A stretch of DNA of 64,000 bases from JADJGC01 sp964617645 (GTDB lineage: Bacteria > Zixibacteria > MSB-5A5 > CAIYYT01), in contig CAZTYE010000008.1 of assembly GCA_964617645.1 (NCBI GenBank), forward strand, positions 62,001 to 126,000, in the 5' to 3' direction. A program made the position numbers and the translations under genes. Every line of letters begins with the position of its first letter. Position 1 is the first letter of the stretch. Positions 42,028 through 53,392 of the stretch are shown piece by piece. The notes under the pieces are model-generated. The model saw only the letters and a list, made by a program, of their open reading frames with translations, was not told the origin of the DNA and did not search any database.

Positions 42028-43797
42028 TCAGCGGGAATTTACAATTTCCGGAAGAGTCCGCAAAGCACTCTCTTCCACACGTTGAATCAACTCACGGAAT
42101 TGGGCAACGGCCCGTTTGCGGTCGCTGGTGACTTCGATGAGCGCCGGTTTGCCGGCGCGCAGCGCATGGTGATAAGTCGTCGCGAAGTCTTTAACGGTTT
42201 TCGGATGATAATGCTTGATGCCAAACAACTCCGCCGCCGCGAAAAAACCGCGTCCGTGCGGCGCTGCAAAGAACTTTTCGAAGTGCTTCTCGACTTGTGC
42301 GACCGGGAGGTATTCGAAGATACCGCCACCGTCGTTGTTGATCACTACGGTAACTATCGGCTGCGGCGAATTCGCAAGCAGGGCCAGCGAGTTGACATCG
42401 TGAAGAAGAGCTAAATCACCGAGCAACAGCGTGCCCGGAAGGTCCGCGCCGGCGGCGAAGCCGACCGCCGCCGCGATCGTTCCGTCGATCCCGTTGACAC
42501 CACGATTCGCGCCGACAAAGAGTCGTGATGCCGTCTGGCTGGCCATCGCATCCGCCAAGCGAATGGGCATGCTGGCGCCGAGATAGAGAGCGCGATCCGA
42601 CTCAACGCTGCGGAAAATCTCGTCGGCGATGAGAAGCTCGCTGATTTCATCGTAATATCGTCGCCGTAACCAGTCGATCTCTGCGGCGGCAACGCCATCG
42701 AAAGCCTGCATCGGCTTCAGCAGTCGCGAAGGCGAGACGCCATCTATCTCCCTGAGCTCAGCCGCCGAGCGCTGTGCGTCTGCCGCCACGCGCAAAGTTA
42801 CGCAATGTTGTGGGTCGAGCCGGTCCACACCTTGATCAATGACTACGTATTGATCAGCGCGATTTACCCAAGTGAGCAGCGATTTGGAAAGCGGCGTTGC
42901 TCCGAACTGAAGCACGAAATCGGATTTGACCCATTCGGTGATCTTGTCGGATCGAAAAAGCAAATCTGAATGCGCAATTGAAGGTGATGCGTCAGCGCCG
43001 CTGGTGCGGCCTTGAGAGACAATGTCGGCAACTACCGGCCACGACCACTTCCGCGCCAGATCCAAGATCGGAGCGGGGTCGACCGAAGCCGGAAGCCGCC
43101 CGGCAACGATCATTCCGGATTTAGCGCGTCTCAGTGCTACTTCCACAGAGCCCGCTGCGATCGTCGAGACGGGCGGAACATATCGGGTGAGCGGGGTCTC
43201 ACCGGAGAGCCACAGCGAAAGTGGCTCGAGATAGTCGCTGAACTGCCGTGGTGTTCCAACCGGAGCGAGCGGCTCGCGAAACCGGCAGTTGATATGCACC
43301 GGCCCGGGTGGCCCGCTCACAGCTTTCGCGACTGCCTGATCGATCGTCGAAAGCACGTATCGCGGTGAAATTTCATCGGTTGCCGTCGGAAGGTCGCAAT
43401 GCCATCTCACGAATTCTCCGAAAATCCCCGCCTGAGTTATCGTCTGTGCCGCCCCGGTATCGTGAAGTTCCGGCGGCCGGTCGGCGGTCATAACAAGGAG
43501 CGGCAGATTTGCATAAGAACATTCGATAATCGCTGGAAGAAGATTAGCAACCGCCGTCCCGGAAGTGCAAATCACCACCGCCGGTTTGGCGGTCGCTTGG
43601 GCATAGCCGACGGCATAGTATCCGGCGCCGCGTTCATCATAATGAACCACCGCTTTGGCGACTGCATTCTCCGCGACGGCAACAACCAAGGGCGTCGAAC
43701 GCGAACCGGGCGCGATGATGAACCGGTCAATGCCGGTACGCGTCAACTCTTCGATAATGAGTTTGCCCCAGAGGTGATTGAGATTGACAGCCTTCAA
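42028..43797 (-). CDS. menD: SEPHCHC synthase (2-oxoglutarate decarboxylase-dependent)
   Basis: The 589-residue ThDP enzyme begins with NHLWGKLIIEELTRTGIDRFIIAPGSRSTPL and has HYDERGAGYYAVGYAQAT with the cofactor-activating Glu, CTSGTAVANLLPAIIE, MTADRPPELHDTGAAQTI, FVGANRGVNGIDGTIAAAVG and GDLALLHDVNSL with the ThDP motif. It joins isochorismate and the succinic semialdehyde unit from 2-oxoglutarate. Overlaps menF by four bases. Confidence 0.95.
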   Translation of the reverse strand: MKAVNLNHLWGKLIIEELTRTGIDRFIIAPGSRSTPLVVAVAENAVAKAVVHYDERGAGYYAVGYAQATAKPAVVICTSGTAVANLLPAIIECSYANLPLLVMTADRPPELHDTGAAQTITQAGIFGEFVRWHCDLPTATDEISPRYVLSTIDQAVAKAVSGPPGPVHINCRFREPLAPVGTPRQFSDYLEPLSLWLSGETPLTRYVPPVSTIAAGSVEVALRRAKSGMIVAGRLPASVDPAPILDLARKWSWPVVADIVSQGRTSGADASPSIAHSDLLFRSDKITEWVKSDFVLQFGATPLSKSLLTWVNRADQYVVIDQGVDRLDPQHCVTLRVAADAQRSAAELREIDGVSPSRLLKPMQAFDGVAAAEIDWLRRRYYDEISELLIADEIFRSVESDRALYLGASMPIRLADAMASQTASRLFVGANRGVNGIDGTIAAAVGFAAGADLPGTLLLGDLALLHDVNSLALLANSPQPIVTVVINNDGGGIFEYLPVAQVEKHFEKFFAAPHGRGFFAAAELFGIKHYHPKTVKDFATTYHHALRAGKPALIEVTSDRKRAVAQFRELIQRVEESALRTLPEIVNSR

Positions 43798-45206
43798 ACT
43801 GTGACTCCGGCGAGAATCTCAAACTGCGTGCGCAGTTTTTGTTCAAGTTCCAGCCATTCAAGATCGGGATCGGATCCGCGCACGATACCGGCGCCGGCAT
43901 ACAAGTCCACGCACTTGCCGGCAATCAGCGCCGAACGCAGCGCCACCGCGAATTCGCAATATTCGGCGCCGATGATTCCGATCGGGCCGGAATACCAACC
44001 GCGGTTGAATGGTTCGAGTTGAGTCAGTAGCTGTCGGGCATCGTCTGATGGCAAGCCGCAAACCGCCGCTGTCGGATGCATCGCGGCTAAGACCTGGTCA
44101 AGATCGACTCCCGGATTCAACGTCGCTGAGATTTGCGACCGGAGATGCGCGACGTGGCGAAGATGAATGACGCCCGGCTCGTCCGCCAGATCGAGGCTTT
44201 TCGTCAACGGCGATAGTCGCTCAGTGATGCCATCCACTACATAGCGGTGTTCATCTTGATCTTTATGACTGCGGCGCAATTCATCATCTCGATGCCGGTC
44301 GCCAACGGCATTGGCGCCGCGCGCGATTGTGCCGGCCATCGCCTCGGTCTCCAACTGGCTTCCCCTGAGGCGGAACAGCCGTTCCGGCGATGCTCCCAGA
44401 AACGCAATTTCCGCTGACGGAGCAAATAGGAAGCGATAGGTGTCGGGATGCCGGCGGCAATTGATGTCGAGAAGATCAACCGGTAGAACTTCGTTATCAA
44501 GACGAAGCCGAGTTTGGCGCGCCAGAACAGCTTTTTGAATCGAGCCAGAGTCAATCGTAGTTAAAACCCGGTCGACCGCCTGATTCCAGCTCTGACGGTC
44601 CGGCAAGTCGGTGCGCAATTCAATCTCTGCGGCAATTTCCGTGCCCGTCGAATCCGGATGCGATTCGCCAACCGCCTCAATCTGGCGCCGGATAGCCTCG
44701 AGTTCGCTCTCACTGGGACGGTTGGCAAATGCCAGAGTCACGAAGTACTCGTCACCTTCGCGACCGAACGTGATTGTGGGGACTTGGAGAGAGCGCTTGG
44801 GGAAGTCTCCCCACGAATCTTGATCTGATCTGCGATCGGCATCGAATGCTTGGCCATAGCAGGCCCAGAGTCGGCGGCAGAGGCAGCGGCTGATGGTGGA
44901 CTGCAGGGCCGTCAGCGACATATTCGCCGCAACGTCGTCAGCGAGCAGGTTGCCGAGAGTGGCGATCTCAAGGGAACCATCTCGGCTCAGCCAGTACGAG
45001 CGCGGATAGAGCGAAGTGTTTCGCAGCCAACCGATGATATCAATCCGCTGCAGCGGGATCGATACTGCGAAAATTCGAGAAAACTGCTGCGCATCGGGAA
45101 GATCCGCTGCTTCGACTTGTTGCCGCACGCTGGTGACGATTTGCTCGGCGTCGACCCGCGGTTTGCTCGATTCATGACCGATTCGATTTTGCGGAGTGCG
45201 GGTCAT
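43794..45206 (-). CDS. menF: isochorismate synthase
   Basis: The 470-residue chorismate-binding enzyme has SIQKAVLARQTRL, FLGASPERLFRLRGSQLETEAMAGTIARG, DELRRSHKDQDEHRYVVDGI, HPTAAVCGLPSDDARQLL and GPIGIIGAEYCEFAVALRSA, which match MenF/EntC rather than PabB or TrpE. It converts chorismate to isochorismate and is the committed step. It starts three bases after the DAHP synthase gene. Confidence 0.94.
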   Translation of the reverse strand: MTRTPQNRIGHESSKPRVDAEQIVTSVRQQVEAADLPDAQQFSRIFAVSIPLQRIDIIGWLRNTSLYPRSYWLSRDGSLEIATLGNLLADDVAANMSLTALQSTISRCLCRRLWACYGQAFDADRRSDQDSWGDFPKRSLQVPTITFGREGDEYFVTLAFANRPSESELEAIRRQIEAVGESHPDSTGTEIAAEIELRTDLPDRQSWNQAVDRVLTTIDSGSIQKAVLARQTRLRLDNEVLPVDLLDINCRRHPDTYRFLFAPSAEIAFLGASPERLFRLRGSQLETEAMAGTIARGANAVGDRHRDDELRRSHKDQDEHRYVVDGITERLSPLTKSLDLADEPGVIHLRHVAHLRSQISATLNPGVDLDQVLAAMHPTAAVCGLPSDDARQLLTQLEPFNRGWYSGPIGIIGAEYCEFAVALRSALIAGKCVDLYAGAGIVRGSDPDLEWLELEQKLRTQFEILAGVTV

Positions 45207-45209
45207 ATT

Positions 45210-46175
45210 TCAGTGGTTAGCCCGCAGCGAGAATAATCGTTGTGCTCGATCGTGAAGCTCCCGGAACTCGGGCAATGTCAGAGCTTGCTTTCGATCGGAG
45301 AGCGCTTGATCAGGTTCGGGATGGACTTCAACCATGACTCCATCGGCTCCGGCTGCCACCGCCGCCAATGCGAGCGGCGTGACTAAATCGGCTCGGCCCG
45401 CGGCGTGCGACGGATCGGCGATCACCGGAAGCCCGGATTGCCGTTGGGCGAGTATCATCGTGGAAAGATCGAATGTATGAGAAACTTCCGGCTCAAAAGT
45501 TCGAACTCCGCGTTCGCAGAGGATCACCGTAGAATTACCGCCACGAATGATGTAGTCGCTCGCCGAAAGCCATTCGTGAAGCGTCGCCGCCATGCCCCGT
45601 TTGAGCAAGACCGGCCGGTCGATCGCCCCTAAAGCGGTCAGCAGCGTGTAGTTGTACATGTTGCGCGATCCTACTTGCAGGACATCGGCGAATTCTGCCA
45701 CGTCGTCAATTTGTGCGCGGTCCATGACCTCGGTGATCACGTACATGCCGTGCCGGTCAGCCACTTCGCGCAACAGACGTAAGCCGGGGACACCCATGCC
45801 TTGAAAAGAATCCACTTGAGTCCGTGGCTTGAATGCGCCGCCGCGCAGAAAACGAACGCCGATCTTGCCGAGTTCGGAGGCAACTGCCTCGAGTTGGTCC
45901 TCGCTTTCGACGGCGCAAGGCCCGGCGATTACCGCGAGTCTGGTCGAATCGGCAATCGTCGCAAACGCGCCCGATTCAGCCGAGCGCTTGAATGTGAATT
46001 GACGGGACGTGAATCCTGCGGTTTCAAATCGCCGCGCGATCTCCGGCGTCACCTTTCCCAGGACACGGACGACGGTGTGGTCGAATTCATCGAGCTCGTA
46101 GCCCAAACCGAGCTGGTTGAGCAAATCAACAAACTTTGATTGTCTGGTGTCGCCACTGGCAAAGCTATAGATCAT
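45210..46175 (-). CDS. aroF: 3-deoxy-7-phosphoheptulonate synthase (AroF/AroA-beta type)
   Basis: The 321-residue product has an N-terminal ferredoxin-like regulatory domain (about 1-75) and a TIM-barrel with AVIAGPCAVESEDQL, FLRGGAFKPRTQVDSFQG, LQVGSRNMYNYTLL, VLLKRGMAATLHEWL, VILCERGVRTFE and VIADPSHAAGR. It condenses phosphoenolpyruvate and erythrose 4-phosphate, the first step to chorismate. Here it sits between menG and menF with overlapping or near-touching ends, so it may feed chorismate to menaquinone synthesis. Confidence 0.95.
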   Translation of the reverse strand: MIYSFASGDTRQSKFVDLLNQLGLGYELDEFDHTVVRVLGKVTPEIARRFETAGFTSRQFTFKRSAESGAFATIADSTRLAVIAGPCAVESEDQLEAVASELGKIGVRFLRGGAFKPRTQVDSFQGMGVPGLRLLREVADRHGMYVITEVMDRAQIDDVAEFADVLQVGSRNMYNYTLLTALGAIDRPVLLKRGMAATLHEWLSASDYIIRGGNSTVILCERGVRTFEPEVSHTFDLSTMILAQRQSGLPVIADPSHAAGRADLVTPLALAAVAAGADGVMVEVHPEPDQALSDRKQALTLPEFRELHDRAQRLFSLRANH

Positions 46176-46891
46176 GGCGCGGTCCCGACATAAAGATTGA
46201 CAATGCCACCACTCAACGAAATGGCCTGATCGGCAATGAATCCCCTTTCACGCAGTAGACCACAAAACGCTTCACCGTGCGGATAGCTTTCGATGGTGCG
46301 ATTGAGATAGGCGTAAGCGTCGCGATCGCCCGATACCAGACGACCAATTCCGGGAACAATGGTTCGCAGATAGAACAAGTGCAGTGCCCGCCAGAGACGG
46401 TTCCGGGGAAGTGCGAATTCGAGGACGATAAGATTGCCGCCGGCCACCAATATCCGTCGAATTTCGGCAAGACAAGCAGCGGTGCTGGTCATATTGCGAA
46501 TCCCGAAAGCGATCATAACCGCATTGACGGAATGCTCCTGAACCGGAATTTGCAGGCCATCTCCCATCGCCAAGGCGAGATTCGCGGGAAGTGACTTTTT
46601 GAGTGCATAACCCAACATCAATTCGGCGCGGTCAATGCCCAAGACCTGAATACTCTCGCCACGATGACGAATTGCGGCCAATCCAAGATCGCCGGTCCCG
46701 CAGGCCAAGTCGATTACCTTGAGGTTTGCTCTCTCGGGAAGGCATCCCACGGCACGTCGACGCCAGTAGTAATCCATTCCGAAAGACAACAAGTGATTCA
46801 GGAAGTCATAGCGCCGCGCAATGCGATCGAACATGCGATGCACGTCGACACGCGATGGTTCGGCACGAAGAGTCAACATCATTTCGCGCAT
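46172..46891 (-). CDS. menG: demethylmenaquinone methyltransferase (MenG/UbiE)
   Basis: The product has about 239 residues. The UbiE/MenG signatures are FDRIARRYDFLNHLLSFGMDYYWRR, VIDLACGTGDLGLAAI for SAM binding, FGIRNMTSTAACLAEIRRIL, GNLIVLEFALPRN, and YAYLNRTIESYPHGEAFC. It performs the final C-methylation of menaquinone. ATG 46891 is chosen because the upstream in-frame extension has no family similarity; ATG 46882 is also possible. Its stop overlaps the aroF start. It is the first gene of the men operon. Confidence 0.93.
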   Translation of the reverse strand: MREMMLTLRAEPSRVDVHRMFDRIARRYDFLNHLLSFGMDYYWRRRAVGCLPERANLKVIDLACGTGDLGLAAIRHRGESIQVLGIDRAELMLGYALKKSLPANLALAMGDGLQIPVQEHSVNAVMIAFGIRNMTSTAACLAEIRRILVAGGNLIVLEFALPRNRLWRALHLFYLRTIVPGIGRLVSGDRDAYAYLNRTIESYPHGEAFCGLLRERGFIADQAISLSGGIVNLYVGTAP

Positions 46892-47152
46892 ATTTCCACT
46901 GCTGGCCCCAAGTCCAGAGGCCTGCCAGTATTCAATATACCTACGTACGAGCCAGGACGCAACCTTTGCGCCGAGATTCGCCAACTCGGCCTTAGTGGCA
47001 ATTTCTTGCCGGCATTGAGCTTAGGCATGAGATACCCGCCGACCATGTCGCGACCAGCAGCTCGACACACGCGCAGAATGGATAATCGGTTTCTACCTGT
47101 CGCTGCAACAACCAAAGACGGTGAGCAATCGGAGGAACCCGAAGCGAGAAGA

Positions 47153-47689
47153 TCACTCGCTGGCGCTTGCGGCTTGATCCGCAGGAACGGGATCGAGCAA
47201 GCAGCCCATCAATCGCTCACTCCCGGTCAGCAGGTAGTCGGCTAACAGCCCATCATTCCAGCGACGGATGAACTCTGTGTCAGAAGAAATCTCATCAAAA
47301 CTCGCCGAGTCGTAGGCGATTCCGCACCAAGTCAGCGATCGCGGAACGAGCGTAATCAATACGAACAGATTATTGGACTGCGCGAGTCGACGTGCCCTTT
47401 CGATCAAGAACTCACCGGCATCGGTTTCGCGGTATTCCGGAAAGAGGAAAGGGCCGCGAAGCTCAGCCACCTGGTCAAGAGGGTGATACAAGACGTAGCC
47501 AATCGGCAGGTGATCTTCGAATCCGATGAGATAGCAGTCCGTCGCTGAATCGGCATTCAGCAAGGAAGCGAATTCGTCTTGCCAGAGTTGGCGAACCGGG
47601 AGATCGACAGTAGCCAGCGTCAACTCATTGAGATCGCGCAGAAGCGCCAAGGCGTGCGCGTTGGCTTTGACGATACGGCGATCCGGCAT
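47153..47689 (-). CDS. GNAT-like protein, function unknown
   Basis: This 178-residue protein looks like an acetyltransferase fold in outline: LPIGYVLYHPL for the central strand, then FLFPEYRETDAGEFLIERARRLA, where the usual Q/RxxGxG/A loop would be but is poorly kept. It has a well-supported start at ATG 47689, and it lies about 130 bp after purA on the same strand. The substrate is unknown and the GNAT call is tentative. Confidence 0.5.
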   Translation of the reverse strand: MPDRRIVKANAHALALLRDLNELTLATVDLPVRQLWQDEFASLLNADSATDCYLIGFEDHLPIGYVLYHPLDQVAELRGPFLFPEYRETDAGEFLIERARRLAQSNNLFVLITLVPRSLTWCGIAYDSASFDEISSDTEFIRRWNDGLLADYLLTGSERLMGCLLDPVPADQAASASE

Positions 47690-47822
47690 ACTGAAGAATA
47701 TAGCCTATGCGTGATCACATTGGCGGTCGAAATCTAACTGGTCTTTTTAGTAACGTTGGGCATTGATCGAGCGTGAAATCTCGCTCCATCCGGCAAGCCG
47801 GAGCAACCTGATTCACAATTCA

Positions 47823-49106
47823 CTACTGCCCAGCGACGATGATCGTTGCGTCCCGCTCCGGGCCGATCGAGAGCAGACTGATCGGAACGCCGACGAAATC
47901 CTCGATGTGCTTGAGATACGTTCGCGCGTTGGCATGGAGTTGATCCAGCGATCTCACCTCGCCCAGCGGTTGCTTCCATCCGGACAATCGTTCATATACC
48001 GGTTCCACGTTCTTCATCTGGAAGGTTGACTGCGGCGGCACCGAGTGAACCTTCCCGCCAAAGCGATAGCCGGTGCAAATCTTGATCTCATCGAGACCGT
48101 CGAGCACGTCCATCTTCATCAACGCGATGTCATCAACGCCGTTGATCCGCACGGCGTACTTTAGTGCCACCAAGTCGAGCCAGCCGCAACGGCGCGGTCG
48201 TCCGGTGGTCGAGCCGTATTCCCAACCGCGTTCGCGCAAGCGTTCACCGATTTGGTCACTTAACTCGGTCGGAAACGGCCCGGACCCGACGCGCGTTTGG
48301 TAAGCCTTGACGATTCCGGTTACCCGGCCCAGATGCTTGCAGCCAATACCAAGCCCGGTGAGTACGCCGCCGATGGTCGTGTTCGAGGACGTAATGTAGG
48401 GATAGGTTCCGAAATCGACGTCGAGCAACGTGCCCTGGGCGCCTTCGAACAATATCCGTTTACCGCGGCGTATTGAATCGTCCAAGTACTCCGAGATATC
48501 GCAAACCAGTTCGCGCGCTTCCTCGCGTTTGGCAACCAGCGTTTCGAAAGTGAGATTTGTATTGGGTCGCTGATCGGTTGGCAAGCGGTCGAACATGTGC
48601 TGCTTCAGTGTGAAATTCTCCTCGATTTTGCAGCGCAGGACATTGTCGTCGAACAAATCTGCGAACTGAATTCCACACCGTCCGATTTTGTCGAGGTATG
48701 CCGGGCCGATCCCGCGCTTCGTGGTGCCCAAGAGCGCGTCGCCGCGCGCCTCTTCCATCACGGCATCGATAATCTTGTGATACGGCATCACCAAATGCGC
48801 GCGGCCGGAAACGAGAATCCGCCCCCGGACGTTAACGCCGCGATCTTCCAGATCGCGCATCTCTTTGAACAGCTGGAACAGGTCGAGGACGACGCCGTTG
48901 CCGATCAGACAGGTCTTACCCGGATGCAATATCCCCGACGGAATGAGATGCAGGATAAACTTGTCGGCGCCGACTTTCACCGTATGCCCGGCGTTAGCGC
49001 CTCCTTGACAACGCGCGATGATGTCGAAATCGCGAGAGAGCAAATCGACGATCTTACCCTTTCCTTCATCTCCCCATTGCAGTCCCAGCACTACCCGATT
49101 GGTCAT
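47823..49106 (-). CDS. purA: adenylosuccinate synthetase
   Basis: The 427-residue product has VVLGLQWGDEGKGKIVDLL, CQGGANAGHTV, HLIPSGILHPGKTCLIGNGVVLDL, TTKRGIGPAY, FEGAQGTLLDVDFGTYPYITSSN, QTRVGSGPFPTEL, STTGRPRRCGWLD and LLSIGPERDATI, all close to PurA. It makes adenylosuccinate from IMP and aspartate with GTP. ATG 49106 overlaps the engB stop by four bases. Confidence 0.97.
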   Translation of the reverse strand: MTNRVVLGLQWGDEGKGKIVDLLSRDFDIIARCQGGANAGHTVKVGADKFILHLIPSGILHPGKTCLIGNGVVLDLFQLFKEMRDLEDRGVNVRGRILVSGRAHLVMPYHKIIDAVMEEARGDALLGTTKRGIGPAYLDKIGRCGIQFADLFDDNVLRCKIEENFTLKQHMFDRLPTDQRPNTNLTFETLVAKREEARELVCDISEYLDDSIRRGKRILFEGAQGTLLDVDFGTYPYITSSNTTIGGVLTGLGIGCKHLGRVTGIVKAYQTRVGSGPFPTELSDQIGERLRERGWEYGSTTGRPRRCGWLDLVALKYAVRINGVDDIALMKMDVLDGLDEIKICTGYRFGGKVHSVPPQSTFQMKNVEPVYERLSGWKQPLGEVRSLDQLHANARTYLKHIEDFVGVPISLLSIGPERDATIIVAGQ

Positions 49107-49720
49107 GTATTGTTCTCCGTTCTCTTGGTCTCCTGAGCCAGATTGCGCACTTGCCGAATCCACTCCAAGATGCGCTGTTTGCCGTCGCCTAACTCCGTCG
49201 AGAAGACTACGACCTGTTCGGAAGCTACTTTCAACTCCGACTGTAGTTGCTTGGCCGCAGCGACGCGTTTACTCGGCGCTAACTTGTCTGCTTTGGTGAG
49301 TACATACAGATGCTCTTTCACCAGCGGGCGTGTCCATTCGTGCAACATCAAGTCGAGATCGGTCGGTTCGTGGCGAATATCGATCAAGTGCGCTATTGCG
49401 TACAGCGCCTTGTTCTTCACGAAGTAGTGCTCCATCATCTGCTGCCAGCGATCACGCTCGGACTTGGGAGCACGCGCAAAGCCGTAGCCGGGCAGATCGA
49501 CAAGGTAATACTGATCGTCAACGTTATAGTAATTGATCGACTGCGTTTTCCCCGGCGTCTGCGAGACTTTCGCCAGATTGCGGCGGTTGAAGAGCTTGTT
49601 GAGTAGCGACGATTTGCCGACGTTGGAACGACCGGCAAACGCCACTTGCATCAAGCCGGTCAGGATCAACTGATCCGGCACGTAGGCAGTTCTCTCCAAT
49701 GTCACCTGTTTCAGGGTCAC
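49103..49720 (-). CDS. engB: ribosome-biogenesis GTP-binding protein EngB (YsxC/YihA)
   Basis: The 205-residue Era-like GTPase has G1 AFAGRSNVGKSSLLNKL, G2 TPGKTQSIN, G3 LVDLPGYGFARA and G4 LTKADK. The family helps assemble the large ribosomal subunit. The start is GTG 49720. It lies between lon (49 bp) and purA (4-bp overlap). Confidence 0.95.
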   Translation of the reverse strand: MTLKQVTLERTAYVPDQLILTGLMQVAFAGRSNVGKSSLLNKLFNRRNLAKVSQTPGKTQSINYYNVDDQYYLVDLPGYGFARAPKSERDRWQQMMEHYFVKNKALYAIAHLIDIRHEPTDLDLMLHEWTRPLVKEHLYVLTKADKLAPSKRVAAAKQLQSELKVASEQVVVFSTELGDGKQRILEWIRQVRNLAQETKRTENNT

Positions 49721-49769
49721 CCACTCTTGAAGTTCGATTCGATTCTACCGGTGAATTAAAATGGTAATC

Positions 49770-52106
49770 TTACCGCTTGAAGGCAAGCTCTAAAACTTCA
49801 GTCGCGTTTTTGACGTAGTGAACTTTCAATCGTTTCGTGAGGTCCTTCGGCAGTTCCTCGACGTCGGGACGATTGGCTCGTGGCACGACCACGTCTTTGA
49901 TTCCGGCGCGCAGCGCCGAAATCAGCTTAGCATTAAGACCGCCTACAGGGAGTACCTCGCCCGAAAGCGTGATTTCTCCCGTAAAGGCTAAGCCCTTGAC
50001 CGGCAATCTCTTGGTGAATGCTGAGGTTAATGCGACGAGTATTGTAATTCCCGCGGACGGGCCATCTTTGGGGACTGCGCCTTCCGGGAGGTGAAGATGG
50101 ATGTCGTTTGTCTTGAATGCTTCCTTCGAGATTCTTAGTTTGCTGGATCTCGACTTCACCAGAGTTAATGCCGCTCTTGCGGATTCCTGCATGACATCGC
50201 CGAGCTTGCCGGTCAAGGTCAATCGTCCACTGCCTTCAGTTAGAGAAATCTCCACCGGGAGTATTTCCCCACCCGTGCGTGTCCATGCCAGGCCCACGGC
50301 CTTGCCAATCACCATCCTGCCGATCTCGGTATCGAGATACCTACGCACGCCGAGGTATGTCGGCAGATCGCCTTTCGTGACGGTAAATGACTTTTTCTTT
50401 TCGCCCTTGGCGATCCTCTGCGCCAGTTGACGCATGATCGAACCGATCTGGCGCTCAAGCTCGCGAACGCCGGACTCCCGCGTGTAGTCGCGGATAATCG
50501 CTGTGATCACGGCATTCGCCAGACCAATCTTGTATTCTCCGAGTCCGCACTCCTTCTGTTGCTTGGGCATGAGGAACTTCTCGGCAATCTGCGCCTTTTC
50601 AAGTTCCAGATAGCCCGGCAGATCGATGATTTCCATGCGATCGAGCAGCGGTCGGGGAATGCCGGCCGTCGTATTGGCTGTGGTTACGAAGAGAATTTGT
50701 GAGAGGTCGAATTCGCACTCGAGGTAATGATCCTGGAAAGTCGAATTTTGTTCCGGATCGAGCACTTCAAGCAGTGCGGATGCCGGATCACCATGGAAAT
50801 CGACGCCGATCTTGTCGATTTCATCGAGCAAGAAAACCGGATTGGATGATTGCACCTTCTTGAGCATCTGCACAATCCGTCCGGGCATCGCGCCAATATA
50901 CGTGCGGCGGTGGCCGCGGATTTCAGCCTCATCGCGCATGCCGCCGAGCGACATACGCGCGAACTTGCGATCGAGCGCGTGCGCGATCGATTTGCCGAGC
51001 GAAGTCTTGCCGACGCCGGGCGGGCCGACCAGACACAGAATTGGTCCTTTCACATTCCGCGACAACTTGATTACCGCCAGGTGTTCGAGAATGCGCTTCT
51101 TAGCTTTCTCCAGACCAAAGTGCTCACCGTCAAGAATCTTCTCTACTTCCTTAAACTCGGTGCGATCATCGGTCTTGCTCGCCCACGGCAGCGCCAGAAG
51201 CCAATCGAGGTAACCGCGAATGACATTGGCTTCTGCAGAATAGGAGTGCATCCGGCTTAGGCGCGCAACTTCTTCACGCGCCTTCTTGGCGGCTTCCTCG
51301 GGAAGACCCGCCTTAGTGATACGCGCCTCATAGTCGGACGTGTCCGCTGCGTCTTCAAACTGCCCCAGCTCTTCCTTGATGACTTTTAATTGATGTTGAA
51401 GATAGAATTCCCGCTGCGACTTGTTGAGCGATTCTCGTACATCCGAATCGATTTCTTGCTCGAGCTTGAGGATCTCGATCTCACTCGATAGGTGCTTGGT
51501 CAGCAATTCGAGACGCTTGGATACGATGATTGTCTCCAAGAGTCGCTGGCGAATGTCGAGAGGGAGCTGGACATGCGCGGCGATGACATCCGAGAGTTTG
51601 CCGGGATCGCCGATTTCCGTCGTGTACGAGAGAATCTCATCGGGGAGACGTCGATTGAGATTGACATATTCCGTAAACGCGCCGGCCGCCGAGCGCGCCA
51701 GCGCCTCAAGTCGTAGCGGTTCGTCGTCGACCACGTCACTCACAACGCGAATCTGGGCGCCGATGAATCCTTCCCCGCTCGTGACGCGCTTCACCGCCGC
51801 GCGGCCGATACCTTCCATCAGCACTTTCATCGTGCCGTTGGAGAGCTTCATCACTTGCAGTACCCGCGAGACGGTGCCGAATTGGTAAAGATCTTCGGGT
51901 GCTGGAACCTCGGTATTCTTGTCCTTCTGCGCCAGCAGCAGGATCTGCTTATCGCGCACCATTGCCTCCTGCAATGCGTCGACCGAAAATTGTCTACCAA
52001 CGATCATCGGATAGACCATGAACGGAAAGACGATCGTGTCGCGCACCGGCAGAACCGGCAGTGACTCATTGATCGTCAATTTTTCGGAGCCGTATTGGTA
52101 GATCAT
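49770..52106 (-). CDS. lon: ATP-dependent protease La (Lon)
   Basis: The 778-residue product, starting at ATG 52106, is of normal Lon length. It has the N-terminal substrate domain (LPVLPVRDTIVFPFMVYPMIVGR), Walker A GPPGVGKTSLGKS, the arm RMSLGGMRDEAEIRGHRRTYIGAMPG, Walker B VFLLDEIDKIG, and the protease domain with PKDGPSAGITI (catalytic Ser) and LPVGGLNAKLISALRAGIKDVVVPRAN (catalytic Lys). It degrades misfolded and regulatory proteins. Its start is seven bases after clpX. Confidence 0.97.
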   Translation of the reverse strand: MIYQYGSEKLTINESLPVLPVRDTIVFPFMVYPMIVGRQFSVDALQEAMVRDKQILLLAQKDKNTEVPAPEDLYQFGTVSRVLQVMKLSNGTMKVLMEGIGRAAVKRVTSGEGFIGAQIRVVSDVVDDEPLRLEALARSAAGAFTEYVNLNRRLPDEILSYTTEIGDPGKLSDVIAAHVQLPLDIRQRLLETIIVSKRLELLTKHLSSEIEILKLEQEIDSDVRESLNKSQREFYLQHQLKVIKEELGQFEDAADTSDYEARITKAGLPEEAAKKAREEVARLSRMHSYSAEANVIRGYLDWLLALPWASKTDDRTEFKEVEKILDGEHFGLEKAKKRILEHLAVIKLSRNVKGPILCLVGPPGVGKTSLGKSIAHALDRKFARMSLGGMRDEAEIRGHRRTYIGAMPGRIVQMLKKVQSSNPVFLLDEIDKIGVDFHGDPASALLEVLDPEQNSTFQDHYLECEFDLSQILFVTTANTTAGIPRPLLDRMEIIDLPGYLELEKAQIAEKFLMPKQQKECGLGEYKIGLANAVITAIIRDYTRESGVRELERQIGSIMRQLAQRIAKGEKKKSFTVTKGDLPTYLGVRRYLDTEIGRMVIGKAVGLAWTRTGGEILPVEISLTEGSGRLTLTGKLGDVMQESARAALTLVKSRSSKLRISKEAFKTNDIHLHLPEGAVPKDGPSAGITILVALTSAFTKRLPVKGLAFTGEITLSGEVLPVGGLNAKLISALRAGIKDVVVPRANRPDVEELPKDLTKRLKVHYVKNATEVLELAFKR

Positions 52107-52113
52107 TTGTGCG

Positions 52114-53364
<1,251 letters not shown>

Positions 53365-53392
53365 ATCAATTCTGCAGTATTACGCTTTCCGA

